64,000 nucleotides of DNA from Paracoccus mutanolyticus (GTDB taxonomy: Bacteria > Pseudomonadota > Alphaproteobacteria > Rhodobacterales > Rhodobacteraceae): the NCBI RefSeq assembly GCF_003285265.1, contig NZ_CP030239.1:3380131-3444130 (forward strand), in the 5' to 3' direction. This document shows positions 1 to 10,083 of this stretch, one piece after another. Under the pieces are notes generated by a model. That model was not told the origin of the DNA. It was given only the letters and a program-made list of their open reading frames with translations, and searched no databases. The position numbers and the translations under genes are program-made. Position 1 is the first letter of the stretch; every line of letters starts with the position of its first letter.

Positions 1-789
1 TTCGCCGGCGGCGGTCAGCAGCGCCGGGGTCAGCGCGTCCACGCGCTCGGGGTCCTGCACGAAGACCTCGATCTCGTCCGCGACTCCCTCGCGGTTGAAA
101 TAGGACTGCGCCTGGGGCATCGGCATGTAGACGCGGGTCTTGTCGATGTCATAGCGCCCGGCCGAGAAGATATAGACCACGTCATAGCTTTCGATCCGGG
201 GCGTGGTGCCGAAGGCGGTCTGCGCCCCGCGCGGGGAAATCAGCTGCACCCGGTCGCCGACGCCCACGCCCAGGTCGCGCGCAAGCTCGGCCCCGATGGC
301 GATGCCGCGGTCGAAACCCTCGATATTGCCGCCGGCGGTCGAGGGATTGGAGATGCGCGGCATGGCCTTCAGATCGGCCAGCGTCACCCCATAGACCTCG
401 GCCACGTTGTTGGAATCGTTGGCCGAGACCATCACCTGGCCGCGAACAACCGGGGTTGCGCGGGTGACGCCCGGAACAGCCGCCAGCCGCGCCGCCAGCG
501 CGTCCGCATCCTGGATCGTGCCGGGCACGACATAGGTTTCCTCGGTCAGATCGTTATAGACCGAGGTCGGCATGTAGGACACCGAACTGTGGGCGTTCGC
601 GCCCAGGATGGTGTCGACGAACTCGGCCCTCGATCTCGCCGTCCGCTGCGGCGATCAGCGCGGCCGCCGCGCAGGTGGCCTCGAGGCTGATCCGGTCATC
701 ACGCTGACCCCGCCCTCGGCCCGGCGGGCGCGCAGGTAGCGCCAGGCGATCAGGAATTCGTAGCGCGAGAACGGGCGGGAACTGGCCAT
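1..789 (-). CDS. lolE: LolC/LolE-family lipoprotein-releasing permease, 3'-truncated by the window edge and internally disrupted
   Basis: Inner-membrane permease of the LolCDE complex, which passes lipoproteins to LolA. The minus strand starts MASSRPFSRYEFLIAWRYLR, the usual LolC/E N-terminus, and later resumes with AEFVDTILGANAH and a periplasmic domain ending near base 1 in VVYIFSAGRYDI and HVQDP-like sequence. Between about 630 and 687 the expected first membrane helix is replaced by a segment reading LEATCAAAALIAAADGEIE, which is unlike LolE and resembles a TerB-type domain. The frame also shifts there, so no intact product is encoded as written. The gene continues beyond base 1. LolC and LolE cannot be separated from this fragment. 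Confidence 0.75.
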
Positions 790-900
790 CGGTCACCTTG
801 GGTTTGGTTCGGGACTGATTGGCGCGGGCGATCACGAAAGGCAAGGCTACAAGGGCGTGAGGGCGGCGTGGGGATGGTGCGAGGGGGGCCTTTGCTGCCG

Positions 901-1527
901 CTAAGCGGTCGGACGCCGCGCCGCTGCGAGAAGCGCGCCGAAAGCGATCATCGTGCTGCCGCTGATGCGGTTGATCCAGCGCAGGCCATGTGCATTGCGC
1001 ATCACCCCTGAAAGCCGGGTTCCGGCATAGGCGTAGAGTGCAATGGCCAGCAGTTCGAGGGTGAGGAAAACAGCCCCGAGGACCATGAAGCTGCCCCAGT
1101 AATGTGCCGGGGCCACGAACTGCGGGAAAAAGGCCGTGAAGATCAGAATGGCTTTGGGGTTGCCGATGGCGACCAGAAACTCCTGCCGGATGAGACCACG
1201 GACCCCATGCTTGCCAAGGTCCGGATTTTCCGCAGGTAGTTCCGCCTCGGAGCGCAGGATTTTGACGCCGAGCCAGACAAGATAGGCCGCCCCCGCAAAC
1301 TTCACGGCCGTAAACGCGATCTCGGAGGCCACGAGCAATGCGCCCATGCCAAGCGCGGCCACGGTAATCATCATAACGAAGGCAACGAGGCGGCCAGCGG
1401 CAGCCACAAGGGCCACCTGCAAACCATACCGCGCGCCGATGGTCATCGAGAGCAGGTTGTTCGGGCCGAATGCCATGTTTAGCGCGAAACAGGCAGGCAC
1501 AAACAGGAGCAAGGTTTCCAAAGGCAT
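901..1527 (-). CDS. LysE/RhtB-family amino-acid exporter
   Basis: A 208-residue inner-membrane protein with about six hydrophobic segments. It has the LysE/RhtB N-terminal signature (FGPNNLLSM around residue 21, equivalent to GPNxxL) and the conserved core motif AAYLVWLGVKILR near residues 80-95, followed by GNPKAILIF near 122. Family members export amino acids or their derivatives using the proton gradient. Length fits the family and the frame is intact. It stands alone between the Lol permease and the Lrp regulators, with about 100 bases on its 3' side. The substrate cannot be told from sequence. Confidence 0.9.
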   Translation of the reverse strand: MPLETLLLFVPACFALNMAFGPNNLLSMTIGARYGLQVALVAAAGRLVAFVMMITVAALGMGALLVASEIAFTAVKFAGAAYLVWLGVKILRSEAELPAENPDLGKHGVRGLIRQEFLVAIGNPKAILIFTAFFPQFVAPAHYWGSFMVLGAVFLTLELLAIALYAYAGTRLSGVMRNAHGLRWINRISGSTMIAFGALLAAARRPTA

Positions 1528-1634
1528 TGCGTCACCATCAGCTTTTTCGGGACCATGCCCCGAATTTATTTGGCTTGTCTATGACTGCATCGTCCCGCAC
1601 AGCAGACATTCTACCGCAGCAACAGGAACGCACC

Positions 1635-2093
1635 CTATAGCGGCCCCGGCCGGCGTTCCTCGGACAGCATCACATTGGCCTCGACCTGGCCCACGCCCGG
1701 CAGGGTCATGATGCGGCGGCGCAGGATGCGTTCGAAATCGGCGATGTCGCGGGCGTGGATGCGCAGGCGGTAGTCGAACTGGCCCAGGACGTGCTGGACC
1801 ACCTGCACCTCGGGGATGGCGGTCACGGCGCGTTCGAATTCGTCCAGGCTGGTGCGGCCCTTGGCGGCGAGCCGAATGCCCAGGAACACGGTGACGCCGA
1901 ACCCCAGCGCCGCCTGATCGACCACGACGCGGCGCCCGGCGATCACCCCCGCCTCGGTCAGGCGCTTGATGCGGCGCCAGGTCGCGGGCTGGGTCAGGCC
2001 GATCTGGCGCCCGATCTCGGCGGCGCTGCGGGTCGCGTCGCGGGCCAGCAGGCGCAGGATGGCCCGGTCGGTGGCGTCGGGCGACAGGGTCAC
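1635..2093 (-). CDS. Lrp/AsnC-family transcriptional regulator (second of a coupled pair)
   Basis: A 152-residue Lrp/AsnC regulator. It has an N-terminal helix-turn-helix (DRAILRLLARDATRSAAEIGR, then a recognition helix TQPATWRRIKRL) and a C-terminal RAM ligand-binding domain with VFLGIRLA and VLGQFDYRLRI. The start is taken as GTG at 2093 because it overlaps the stop of the upstream Lrp gene (GTGA), indicating translational coupling. Members sense amino acids and bind DNA as dimers or octamers. The pair lies divergent to ilvC, so branched-chain amino-acid control is a reasonable inference. Confidence 0.87.
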   Translation of the reverse strand: MTLSPDATDRAILRLLARDATRSAAEIGRQIGLTQPATWRRIKRLTEAGVIAGRRVVVDQAALGFGVTVFLGIRLAAKGRTSLDEFERAVTAIPEVQVVQHVLGQFDYRLRIHARDIADFERILRRRIMTLPGVGQVEANVMLSEERRPGPL

Positions 2094-2545
2094 AGCGGCA
2101 GCTCCTGCCCGTCCTTGATATTGCTGACCAGCATCAGCGCGTCGGAATCCGAGACATGCGGCAGAGACAGGATGCTTTCGCGATAGATCTGCTGCCAATG
2201 CGCCATGTCGCGGGCAATGACGTTCAGCCGCAGGTCGACCGAGCCGAGGAAGGTCTGGATTTCCGTCACTTCGGGCACCTGCCGCGCCGCCGCCATGAAT
2301 TCGTCGAAGGCGCGCGGGTGGGTCTTGTCGAGGGTGAAGCGCAGGCTGACCTGCACCTCGTAGCCAAGCTTGCGCCAGTCGATGCGGGTTTCGAGCGCGC
2401 GGATCACCCCGGTTTCGCGCAGCTTCTCGAGCCGGCGCCACAGGCTTGCCGGGGTGACGCCGGCGCGTTCCGCCAAGTCGGCATTGCCGATGTCGGGGTC
2501 GGCCAGGAGCTGGCGCAGAATGCGTCTGTCGGTGGCGTCGGGCAT
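2090..2545 (-). CDS. Lrp/AsnC-family transcriptional regulator (first of a coupled pair)
   Basis: A 151-residue Lrp/AsnC protein. The helix-turn-helix covers roughly residues 4-60 (DRRILRQLLADPD, then TPASLWRRLEKLRE). The RAM domain covers residues 65-145 (VQVSLRFTL, FLGSVDLRLNVIARD). It is transcribed away from ilvC with a 127-base shared intergenic region and overlaps the next Lrp gene by four bases. Two different RAM domains may allow heteromeric assembly or sensing of two amino acids; that is inference. Confidence 0.88.
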   Translation of the reverse strand: MPDATDRRILRQLLADPDIGNADLAERAGVTPASLWRRLEKLRETGVIRALETRIDWRKLGYEVQVSLRFTLDKTHPRAFDEFMAAARQVPEVTEIQTFLGSVDLRLNVIARDMAHWQQIYRESILSLPHVSDSDALMLVSNIKDGQELPL

Positions 2546-2672
2546 GATTTTTTCATTACAGTAAGTAATAGATTATCATTTCCTAGCTTAGCCACTCTAG
2601 AATGGAAAGATTGCACAGAACTGGCGCTGCGCGGTCCCTATAACCGTCGCATCGGAACGAGGAGAGACTCTG
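2546..2672. promoter_or_regulatory. Divergent lrp / ilvC control region
   Basis: AT-richer than its surroundings. It contains an inverted repeat TTAC-N5-GTAA at 2556-2568, close to the lrp start, and the strong ribosome-binding sequence GAGGAGAG just upstream of the ilvC ATG. Lrp-family proteins often bind short AT-rich inverted repeats near their own promoters, so the repeat is a candidate site. No definite -35/-10 pair is assigned. Confidence 0.4.
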
Positions 2673-3696
<1,024 letters not shown>

Positions 3697-3712
3697 TCGG
3701 TTCCGGACAGGA

Positions 3713-3739
3713 AGCCCCGCAGCGATGCGGGGCTTTTTT
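3713..3739 (+). terminator. Rho-independent terminator of ilvC
   Basis: Perfect 8-bp stem AGCCCCGC / GCGGGGCT with a six-base loop, followed by a run of six T residues, starting 17 bases after the ilvC stop codon. Confidence 0.93.
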
Positions 3740-3778
3740 GTTGCGGCAAATGTAGCCGATCATCGGACGAGGCTTTTC

Positions 3779-3898
3779 ATGAAGCTGAGACAAGACCACT
3801 CCACCGGGCTTGCCGCCGCGAAGGCGGGGCTCCGCCGGGCAGGGCCACCGGGTTGCAAAGGACTGCCTTGCCGAAGGAGCAGGCGCATCCCGATGAGC
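3779..3898 (+). pseudogene. Possible IS21-type istA N-terminal remnant
   Basis: The translation from the ATG at 3779 begins MKLRQDHSTGLAAAKAGL, which resembles the N-terminal helix-turn-helix start of IS21-family IstA transposases. It then degenerates, and the adjacent frame carries QRTALPKEQ, similar to the next IstA segment. Nothing downstream resembles an intact transposase. It abuts the left end of the IS1595 element, suggesting an older mobile-element fragment into which the later element jumped. Confidence 0.35.
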
Positions 3899-3996
3899 GG
3901 TTTCACCGGGCCGATCATGCGGGATGTTCAGAAGTTCAGATACCGGCGATCCCGACGGCTGAGGTTACGGAACGCAGCCTGCGCGTACGAGCTTCT

Positions 3997-4021
3997 TCGG
4001 TCTTAGGTAGCAAACGCACCA
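3997..4021 (+). repeat. Left terminal inverted repeat of the IS1595 element
   Basis: Begins TCGGTCTTAGGTAGCAAACG and continues for five more bases. It is the exact reverse complement of 5515-5539. Confidence 0.9.
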
Positions 4022-4066
4022 AATTGCCGACTGGATCGGGGGCATGACGTTTGTTCCAATGTCGGC

Positions 4067-4534
4067 ATGTCCGAACCTTTGGTGATCCAGACGTTGACGC
4101 AGAAGCGCGCCGAGATACTCGGCCGGATCAAGGCCTATGAGGCGCAAATCGCCCAGGCCAAACACGACCTGGCGCATGTGAACGCGACGATCGAACTGTT
4201 CGCCGCTCCAGAGCGGCAGCGGGTGCGGTATATGGTCAGCCATGGCTTCTTCAAGAAGGGCGAGATCGCCGACATCTGCGTCCGCCATCTCGACGTCGAC
4301 GGGGAGATGACCACGCGCGAGCTCGCCGAGCGCGTCATGGCCGAACGGGATCTCGAGATCTCGGATACCGCCCTGAGGAACTCTGTGGTATTCAAGGTGG
4401 TTCAGGCGTTGCGCCATGCCAAGCGCCGAAAGCTCGTCCGTATGGTGGAGAAGCGCAAAGGGATGTGCTTGTGGGCTGCAGGCGACGCTGTCACGCTGCG
4501 CGTCGTTGCCAGTATCCCTTCCACGCCCGGCTGA
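4067..4534 (+). CDS. IS1595 passenger protein of unknown function
   Basis: A 155-residue basic protein starting 46 bases inside the left end of the element. Residues 8-45 look like a coiled coil (LTQKRAEILGRIKAYEAQIA). Residues 55-130 look helical and winged-helix-like, with SHGFFKKGEIADICVRHLD, TTRELAERVM and a basic KVVQALRHAKRRKLVRMVEK tract ending in a GMCLWA strand. This suggests nucleic-acid binding. Its 3' end overlaps the transposase 3' end by 44 bases in convergent orientation. I do not recognise a named family. A role in regulating transposition or in element maintenance is inference only. Confidence 0.75.
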   Translation: MSEPLVIQTLTQKRAEILGRIKAYEAQIAQAKHDLAHVNATIELFAAPERQRVRYMVSHGFFKKGEIADICVRHLDVDGEMTTRELAERVMAERDLEISDTALRNSVVFKVVQALRHAKRRKLVRMVEKRKGMCLWAAGDAVTLRVVASIPSTPG

Positions 4535-5480
4535 CCGGCACGGCAAGCGCCCCGCCGATCAGGCGATCTGCCAGACATCCGTTGCTTTCCTCCCGGTGAT
4601 CCTCGAGCCAGGCGGCATGAGTTGCGTAGGCATCGAGATACCGCCCTTCAACCCTCAGATGCTGGCCGCCGATCATCCGTCTCAGCCGCGAGAAGTAGCT
4701 CTCGGCGCCATTTGTGTGAGCACCATTCAGACTGTAAGCCTCTGAATGATTGATTCTTTGCATGTCGAAATCGGGCTCCAGAAGATCCCAGTGCGTGCCC
4801 TCGTCGGCCGAAACGACGGTGCCGGAGGCGGTCTGCTCCCTGACGAAGTCGACACCCAGGCCCTCGCGCAGAAAGGTCCGTGTGACGGTTCGGCCGCCGC
4901 GCTGGCGCAGCACGACCACCACGTGGCGTTTGCCGCTGCGGTTGCCGAGCAGCCGCCGGTCGACACGCTCATCACGCAGGTTGGCGGGCCGGACATGACC
5001 ACCAAAGGCAGCTCCGTCCACCTCCACCTCGCCCGTCAGGCGCATATCCCGGATCTCGGTCGTCATCGCCTCGCGGAGTTTGTGCATCAGCACGAACGCC
5101 GTCTTGTGCTGCACGTCCAGATCGCGCGAGAGCTGGACGGCCGACAGCCCCTTGGCCGCGTTCACGAACAGGCAGATCGCGCCGAGCAGGTCGACGAAGG
5201 ACAGCTTCCGCGACGCGAAGATGGTGCCGGAGGTCACGCTGAACTGGCGATGGCAGGCTGCACATTTGAAACGCCGACGGGTCGTCAGGTCGTAGACATC
5301 AGCGCATCCGCAGGCCGGACAGACCGGCGCGCCGTCTGTCTCAGGCCAGCGCAGCCGGCAGAACCGGCGATAGGCGGCCTCCTCGCCATCGGAGAAAATC
5401 ACCTTGAGCGAAAGTGTTCGTGCCGCCGCGGAGAGAAGAAAGTGCTGCGCCATGGAGGCCTCCAGAGCCATCATGTTCAC
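4491..5480 (-). CDS. IS1595-family (ISXO2-like) transposase
   Basis: A 329-residue DDE-type transposase. An N-terminal zinc ribbon is visible (CPACGC near residue 54, CAAC near 74). It is followed by the family motif TSGTIFASRKL and a helical segment. Catalytic-core elements are EVDGAAFGG (first Asp), SADEGTHWDLL (second Asp) and NGAESYFSRLRR (third acidic/His-Asn region). The ATG at 5480 is about 35 bases inside the right inverted repeat. The reading frame is intact, so it could be active. Confidence 0.92.
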   Translation of the reverse strand: MNMMALEASMAQHFLLSAAARTLSLKVIFSDGEEAAYRRFCRLRWPETDGAPVCPACGCADVYDLTTRRRFKCAACHRQFSVTSGTIFASRKLSFVDLLGAICLFVNAAKGLSAVQLSRDLDVQHKTAFVLMHKLREAMTTEIRDMRLTGEVEVDGAAFGGHVRPANLRDERVDRRLLGNRSGKRHVVVVLRQRGGRTVTRTFLREGLGVDFVREQTASGTVVSADEGTHWDLLEPDFDMQRINHSEAYSLNGAHTNGAESYFSRLRRMIGGQHLRVEGRYLDAYATHAAWLEDHREESNGCLADRLIGGALAVPVSRAWKGYWQRRAA

Positions 5481-5514
5481 ATAATGTTCTCAAAAGCCCA
5501 CTGCGTCAACGCTA

Positions 5515-5539
5515 TGGTGCGTTTGCTACCTAAGACCGA
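5515..5539 (-). repeat. Right terminal inverted repeat of the IS1595 element
   Basis: Perfect 25-bp inverted copy of the left end at 3997-4021. It lies between the transposase start codon and the IS3 remnant. Confidence 0.9.
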
Positions 5540-5586
5540 GCTCTGTCCGAGCAGATCTTCGAACCCTGGCCGAACGCCGTCGCAAG

Positions 5587-5745
5587 ATGGCCTCGGCGCT
5601 CGTTTATAACCCCGTCAGGCGGCATTCATCGCTCGGCTTCAAGACGCCGCCTCGAGCGAAAGGGCCGGGAACTGAGCTAAACGCTCTCCACAAAACCCGG
5701 GGCAAGTCCAGAGCCCCGGATCGAGTGCCAGTTTGCGACCCCTAG
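5587..5745 (+). pseudogene. IS3-family transposase C-terminal remnant
   Basis: A 52-residue open frame containing LVYNPVRRHSSLGFKTP, the typical C-terminal end of IS3-family OrfB integrases. The catalytic DDE core is absent. It sits 48 bases outside the IS1595 right end, so the IS1595 element probably landed in or beside older IS debris. Confidence 0.7.
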
Positions 5746-5825
5746 AAGCGCGGGGCAGCGCAAGATAACCGAAATCGCACGGCTGACGGCACTTCGTGCT
5801 TTATCCCGGCCCCGCCTGGGCTGGA

Positions 5826-6837
5826 TCAGGCCGAGGCGCGCAGGATCAACCGGCCCTCGAGCCGGCGCAGCGGCTGGGTGGGGCGGACGCCGTCCTCGAT
5901 CATGTGAAACAGGGTGGTGAGGCTGGCTTCGGCGATGGCCACATAGTCCTGCGCCACCGTGGTCAGGCCGGGGGCGGTAAAGCGCGCCATCGGATGGTCG
6001 TCGTGGCCCGCGACCCGCAGCGCGCCACAGGCGCCGCGCCCGACCGGCACGCCTCGTTCATGGCCGCCGCGATCAGCCCGATGCCTTCTGGCTTTGGTCG
6101 CCAGCACGGTCTGTGTCGACACCGCCCGGCAGCAGAGCGTTCGCCCGGATGCCTTGCGCCGCATAATCCCAGCCGCTGACCTGAGTGCCGATCACATCGG
6201 GCTGAAGCCCCTGGTCGGCCATGGCGCGGACATAGGCCTCGCGCCGCTCGCGGGCGTTGGTGTTGACGGCGGGCATGTCCAGAAAGCAGGGCGGCGCGCC
6301 GCTGCGGCACAGATAGTCCACCATCAGCCCCATGGACTGGGCATTGTCGGTGCCCACGAAGACCTCGTCCCCGTCCATGTGGTTGTCGAAGATCACCGTC
6401 GGAATGTCGGCCGCCAGCTTCCGGATGCGGTCCGAGGCGGAGCTGTCCCCCAGGGGCGCGACGATCGCCCCGGCGATGCGCAGGGAATAGAGCATCTCGA
6501 TGGCGCTGCGTTCGCGATCGGCGTCGCCATGCGAACCCAGGACGATGGCCCAATAGCCCGCCTCGATGCAGCGGGTTTCGATCTGGCGGACGATCTCGGC
6601 ATAGAACGGGTCGATGATGTGGGGGACGATGATGCCGATGTTCTTGGTCAGCTTGCGGTTCTGGTTGATCGCGAACAGGTTCGGCCGATAGCCATAGCGG
6701 GCGATAGCCTGCTCGATCCGTTCCCGGGTCGAGCGGCGGACGCTGGAAGGATCGTTGAAGTATTTCGAGATCGTCGGCCGCGAGATGCCGCTGACCGACG
6801 AGAATTCTTCCATGTTCCTGATCTTGTGGTCTTCCAT
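5826..6837 (-). CDS. LacI-family transcriptional regulator (frameshifted)
   Basis: About 337 residues after correction. The N-terminal helix-turn-helix reads NMEEFSSVSGISRPTISKYF, and the hinge region contains ARYGYRPN. The periplasmic-binding-protein-like sensor domain starts NIGIIVPHIIDPFYAEIV and includes FVGTDNAQSMGLMVDYL, typical of ribose/LacI regulators. Frame slips occur near 6075-6120, after QVSGWDYAAQGI. The C-terminus then continues VAGHDDHPMARFTAPGLTTV in another frame. The start at 6837 gives the standard DNA-binding N-terminus. It follows the ABC-kinase-KbaZ genes on the same strand and probably represses them when sugar is absent. Confidence 0.85.
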
Positions 6838-6918
6838 CCCGGCTCTTTCCCGGCGCGCGTCGGAATGTGGCGGCGCCTGTCCAAGGTCCTGCATTGTTTT
6901 CCGCATGGCCCGCAAGGG

Positions 6919-8179
6919 TCAAGGGCAGCAGGCCGCCACATAGTCCTGCACCAGCCCCTGGACCGCCGCCAGCGCCAGGTCCCGCGCCCGGGACGGCAGC
7001 CGCCCGGCGCGCACCTCGGGGTAAAGCCCGCCCAGGTGTTGCGCCCAGCGCTAGCGGCAGGTCGGCCGTCGAGCTGCGCGATCTGGTCAGCGATCGCCGA
7101 CCTGGCCTACTGCCGCAGCAATTTTCGCTTCGCGCTTTTGGAACACCGCTGCAAGGCCTGCTCGGCCTCGGTGCCATGGTAATAGCGGTCCCAGTTCCGG
7201 GGGGCGTCCAGCATCACCGCCTCCATCGTGTCGCGCAGGCGGCGCGGGCGGCGGCCGGGGAACAGCTCCTCGGCGATGGCGTCCAGCCCGTAAAGCGCCT
7301 GGCGCAGCATGAAGGTCAGGCCCGGCCCGACCTTGAGGATGGCAAAGCCGTCGCCGACCAGCGCGGCCAGCGCCTCGCGCGTCTGGTAGTCGGTCGAATG
7401 CGCCTCGTAGACCAGGCCCGGCATCCGCCCCAGCACGGCGGCAAGGTCGCGGGCGGCTGCGGGGTCATAGCCGATGACGTTGTGGTTGCCGAACTCGACC
7501 CCCGGCTGGACGACAAGCCCGATGACGCGGGCGAACGCATCATCCTGCCCGGCGTCCGCAAAGGCCTGCCGGTGGACGGCGTGGGTGGTCAGGGCGGCGT
7601 CGGGGTGCGTGACCTCGAGCCCCTCGATTTCCTCCATGGCGCCACCGGGGATCGGGACCTCGGTGCCGATGACATAGACGGGCGGGATGCCGCCCGCGGC
7701 CGCGCCGCCTCGGCCGCCGCGGCCAGGCGCGCGGCTCGGGTCGCGGTTTCGGCGTCGTCCAGCGCGACGGGTTCGCCCGCGCAGCCCATGGAGCGGCCAG
7801 GTGCAGCTTGGTGCAACCTGCGGCGGCTAGGCGCGGATCATCACCTCGGCCTTGCCATCGCCTGTTCGGCGGGCAGGTCCTTCCAGGGGTTCGGGCCCAG
7901 ATGGTCGCCGCCCAGGATCAGCCGGTCCGGCGGAAAGCCCACGCGCGCCGCGATGTCATGGACGCAGTCGGCAAAATCGGCGGGCGTCATGCCGGTATAG
8001 CCGCCGTCCTGGTTGACCTGGTTGCAGGTCGCCTCGATCAGCAGCGGCAGGGGCGTCGGCAGGGTGGAACGCATCGCCGCCTCGATCGCCAGCGGATGGG
8101 CGGTGCAGATCGAGGGGATGCCCGAAGGGCCGGGCCGATCGCGCCATTGGCCGATGGAATGCAGTGGGTTGTCGGTCAT
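6919..8179 (-). CDS. KbaZ/GatZ-family protein, probable D-tagatose-6-phosphate 4-epimerase or aldolase subunit (multiple frameshifts)
   Basis: COG4573 (KbaZ/GatZ) family. The N-terminus is [13 protein letters not shown] and [19 protein letters not shown], then [13 protein letters not shown]. The middle has [28 protein letters not shown] and [12 protein letters not shown], and the C-terminal residues read [19 protein letters not shown]. At least four indels break the frame (around 7840, 7640-7700, 7105 and 7060). The span equals about 420 residues, the usual length. In enterobacteria the protein partners a GatY/KbaY aldolase, which is absent here. Stand-alone alphaproteobacterial members are reported as D-tagatose-6-phosphate 4-epimerases, which would suit the adjacent PfkB kinase. 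Confidence 0.8.
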
Positions 8180-8183
8180 CGGT

Positions 8184-9121
8184 TCAGGCCCCTTGTTCTT
8201 GCAGCAGCGCCATGAGTTCGGCGCGGGTCGAGGTGCCCTCCATGGGCCCCAGCCGCGTCACGGCGCGCGCGCCCGCGGCATTGGCCAGGCGCAGCGCCAG
8301 GCCCGGTTCGGTGTCAGCCAGCCACAGGCTGAGAAAGGCGCCGCCAAAGGCGTCCCCCGCTCCGGTCGGGTCGATCTCGTTCACCGAGAGCGGCGGGGCA
8401 TCGACGCGCAGGCCGCGCTGGAACAGGCTGGCCCCCTCTGCACCGCGCTTGACGACCACGGTGCGGATGCCGCGCTCCAGCAGCGCGGCGATGGCGCCGG
8501 CCTCGTCCCGGCCGGGGTCGAACAGGAACAGCTCCTCGCCCGAGGGCAGGAACAGGTCGGTCATGTCCAGGATCGCCCCCAGCGCCTCGCGCATTCCCGG
8601 CGCGTCCAGCAGTTCCGGCCGCAGGTTCGGGTCGAAGGAAATCGTGCCGCCCCGCGCCTTGATGCGCCGCGCGGCATCCATCACCATCCGGCCCAGCCCG
8701 GGCGCGGACAGGGCCGAGCCCATGACATGCAGATGCCCGCAGGCATCGACCAGCGCCTCGGACGCGGGCGTGGGCCGGATCTGGCCGCAGGCGGCATGGC
8801 GCAGGTTGTAAAGAAATGCCCGGCTGCCGTCTGGACGATAGCGGACGAAGGCGCTGCCGGTGATTTCCTCCACAGCGCCTCGTGCCCGAGACATCGACCC
8901 CGCGGCCAGCAGCCGGTCGATGTTCAGCCGCCCGAAATGTCGTTCCCCACGCGCGAGACGATGGCGCAAGGCGTGCCCAGCTTGCCGCACTGGTCGACGA
9001 AGATCGCCGGCGCACCCGAGGGGAAGGGCCCGACCAGCGGCTGCGCCTGCAGGAACCCGTCGCCCCGCGTGGTCGCCACGATCTCGACCAGGACTTCGCC
9101 GATGGTCAGGACTTTCTGCAT
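8184..9121 (-). CDS. PfkB-family sugar kinase (frameshifted)
   Basis: About 312 residues. The N-terminus [20 protein letters not shown] and [15 protein letters not shown] fits ribokinase-like kinases. The C-terminal signature [17 protein letters not shown] holds the catalytic Asp and the anion hole. The frame slips near 8940 (after SRVGND) and again near 8880. It starts two bases after the permease stop and ends five bases before the KbaZ-like start, so it lies in one operon with a ribose-type importer. Phosphorylation of a ketohexose such as tagatose is the most economical reading of the context. Confidence 0.85.
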
Positions 9122-9123
9122 GG

Positions 9124-10083
9124 TCAGCTCCGCCGCTGCTTGGCCCGAACGTCCAGCCAGACGGCGATCAGGATCACCAGCCCCTTGACGATCAGCTGAT
9201 AGAAATAGGGCACGGACAGCATGTTCATGCCGTTGTTCATGACCCCGATGATAAGCGCCCCGATCAGCGTGCCGACCATGGTGCCGACGCCGCCCGCCAG
9301 GCTGGTCCCGCCCAGCACCGCCGCGGCGATGGCGTCCAGCTCATAGCTCATGCCAGCGTTGGTCTGGGCCGAGTAGAGGCGCGAGGACAGCAGGATGCCC
9401 GAAAGCGCCGCCATCACCCCCGACAGGGTAAAGATGGTGATCTTGAGCCGGTCGACCTTGATGCCGGAATAGACCGCGGCCTCGCGGTTGCCGCCGGTCA
9501 GATAGGTGCGCCGGCCAAAGGTCGTGCGCGACAGAAGGATGTGGTTGAACAGAAACAGCGCCAGCACGATCCAGATGATGATCGGAAGGCCAAGCCAGGC
9601 ATTGCTGCCGATGGCGGTCCAGGCCGGGTCCATGATCATCGCCGGCGCCCCGATTGGTGGGCACGTTGCCATTGCCTACGACTATGCTGGCCGGCTCCTG
9701 CGTTCGAGCAATACCCGCAGCCAGACTGCTTACAGTCAGGTGTTCAGCTATGACCGCGCCGGCCGGATGCGGAGCAAGGGCCAAACCGCGGCCGGAGCGA
9801 CGAGCTACGTGTACGCCAATCCCGCAACCGCGATGATCGAGCCGATGGACAGGTCGATTTCGCCCAGCAGGATGACCCAGGTCATGCCGAAGGCCGCGAT
9901 TGCGACCACCGCCACCTGCTGCAGGATGTTCGTCAGGTTCGCGATGGTCATGAACCGTTCGTTCATGACGGAAAAGATCACGCACAGCACGACCAGCGAC
10001 ACCAGGATGCCGCCGTATTGATGCAGGGCGGCGCGAAGCTGGTGGCGGGTCGCGTGAATGTCGGGGTCGGTCGTCTGGGTCAT
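9124..10083 (-). CDS. Ribose-type ABC transporter permease (RbsC family), carrying a foreign internal segment
   Basis: The N-terminus [20 protein letters not shown] is followed by membrane helices and the family motif [18 protein letters not shown]. The C-terminal half has [12 protein letters not shown], the EAA-like coupling region [20 protein letters not shown] and several helices. Between about 9655 and 9818, where helices around the substrate path should lie, the sequence is unrelated and codes on the opposite strand for RHS/YD-repeat protein. Total length (960 bases) is close to normal for RbsC, so native sequence was replaced rather than simply interrupted. It overlaps the ATPase stop by ATGA. 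Confidence 0.82.
9655..9818 (+). other. RHS/YD-repeat coding fragment inside the permease gene
   Basis: The plus strand reads [14 protein letters not shown], then [14 protein letters not shown] and TSYVYANP. The YDxxGRL-type repeats are diagnostic of RHS-family toxin-delivery proteins. It has no start, stop or neighbouring RHS sequence. Both edges run directly into the minus-strand permease. A chimeric assembly patch is the likeliest cause; a true micro-insertion is possible. Confidence 0.6.

Larger units (their letters stand above)
3997..5539. mobile_element. IS1595-family insertion sequence with passenger ORF
   Basis: About 1.54 kb bounded by perfect 25-bp terminal inverted repeats (3997-4021 and 5515-5539). 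It contains an ISXO2-like transposase gene on the minus strand and a second ORF on the plus strand, arranged convergently and overlapping at their 3' ends. Passenger genes are known in IS1595-group elements. A clean target duplication is not visible; both flanks contain GAGCT close to the ends, but not in register. Both ORFs are intact, so the element may be recent. Confidence 0.88.

Noticed and set aside
3989-5545. Target-site duplication of the IS1595 element
   Set aside because: GAGCT occurs near both ends but is offset from the inverted repeats, so no clean duplication can be claimed.
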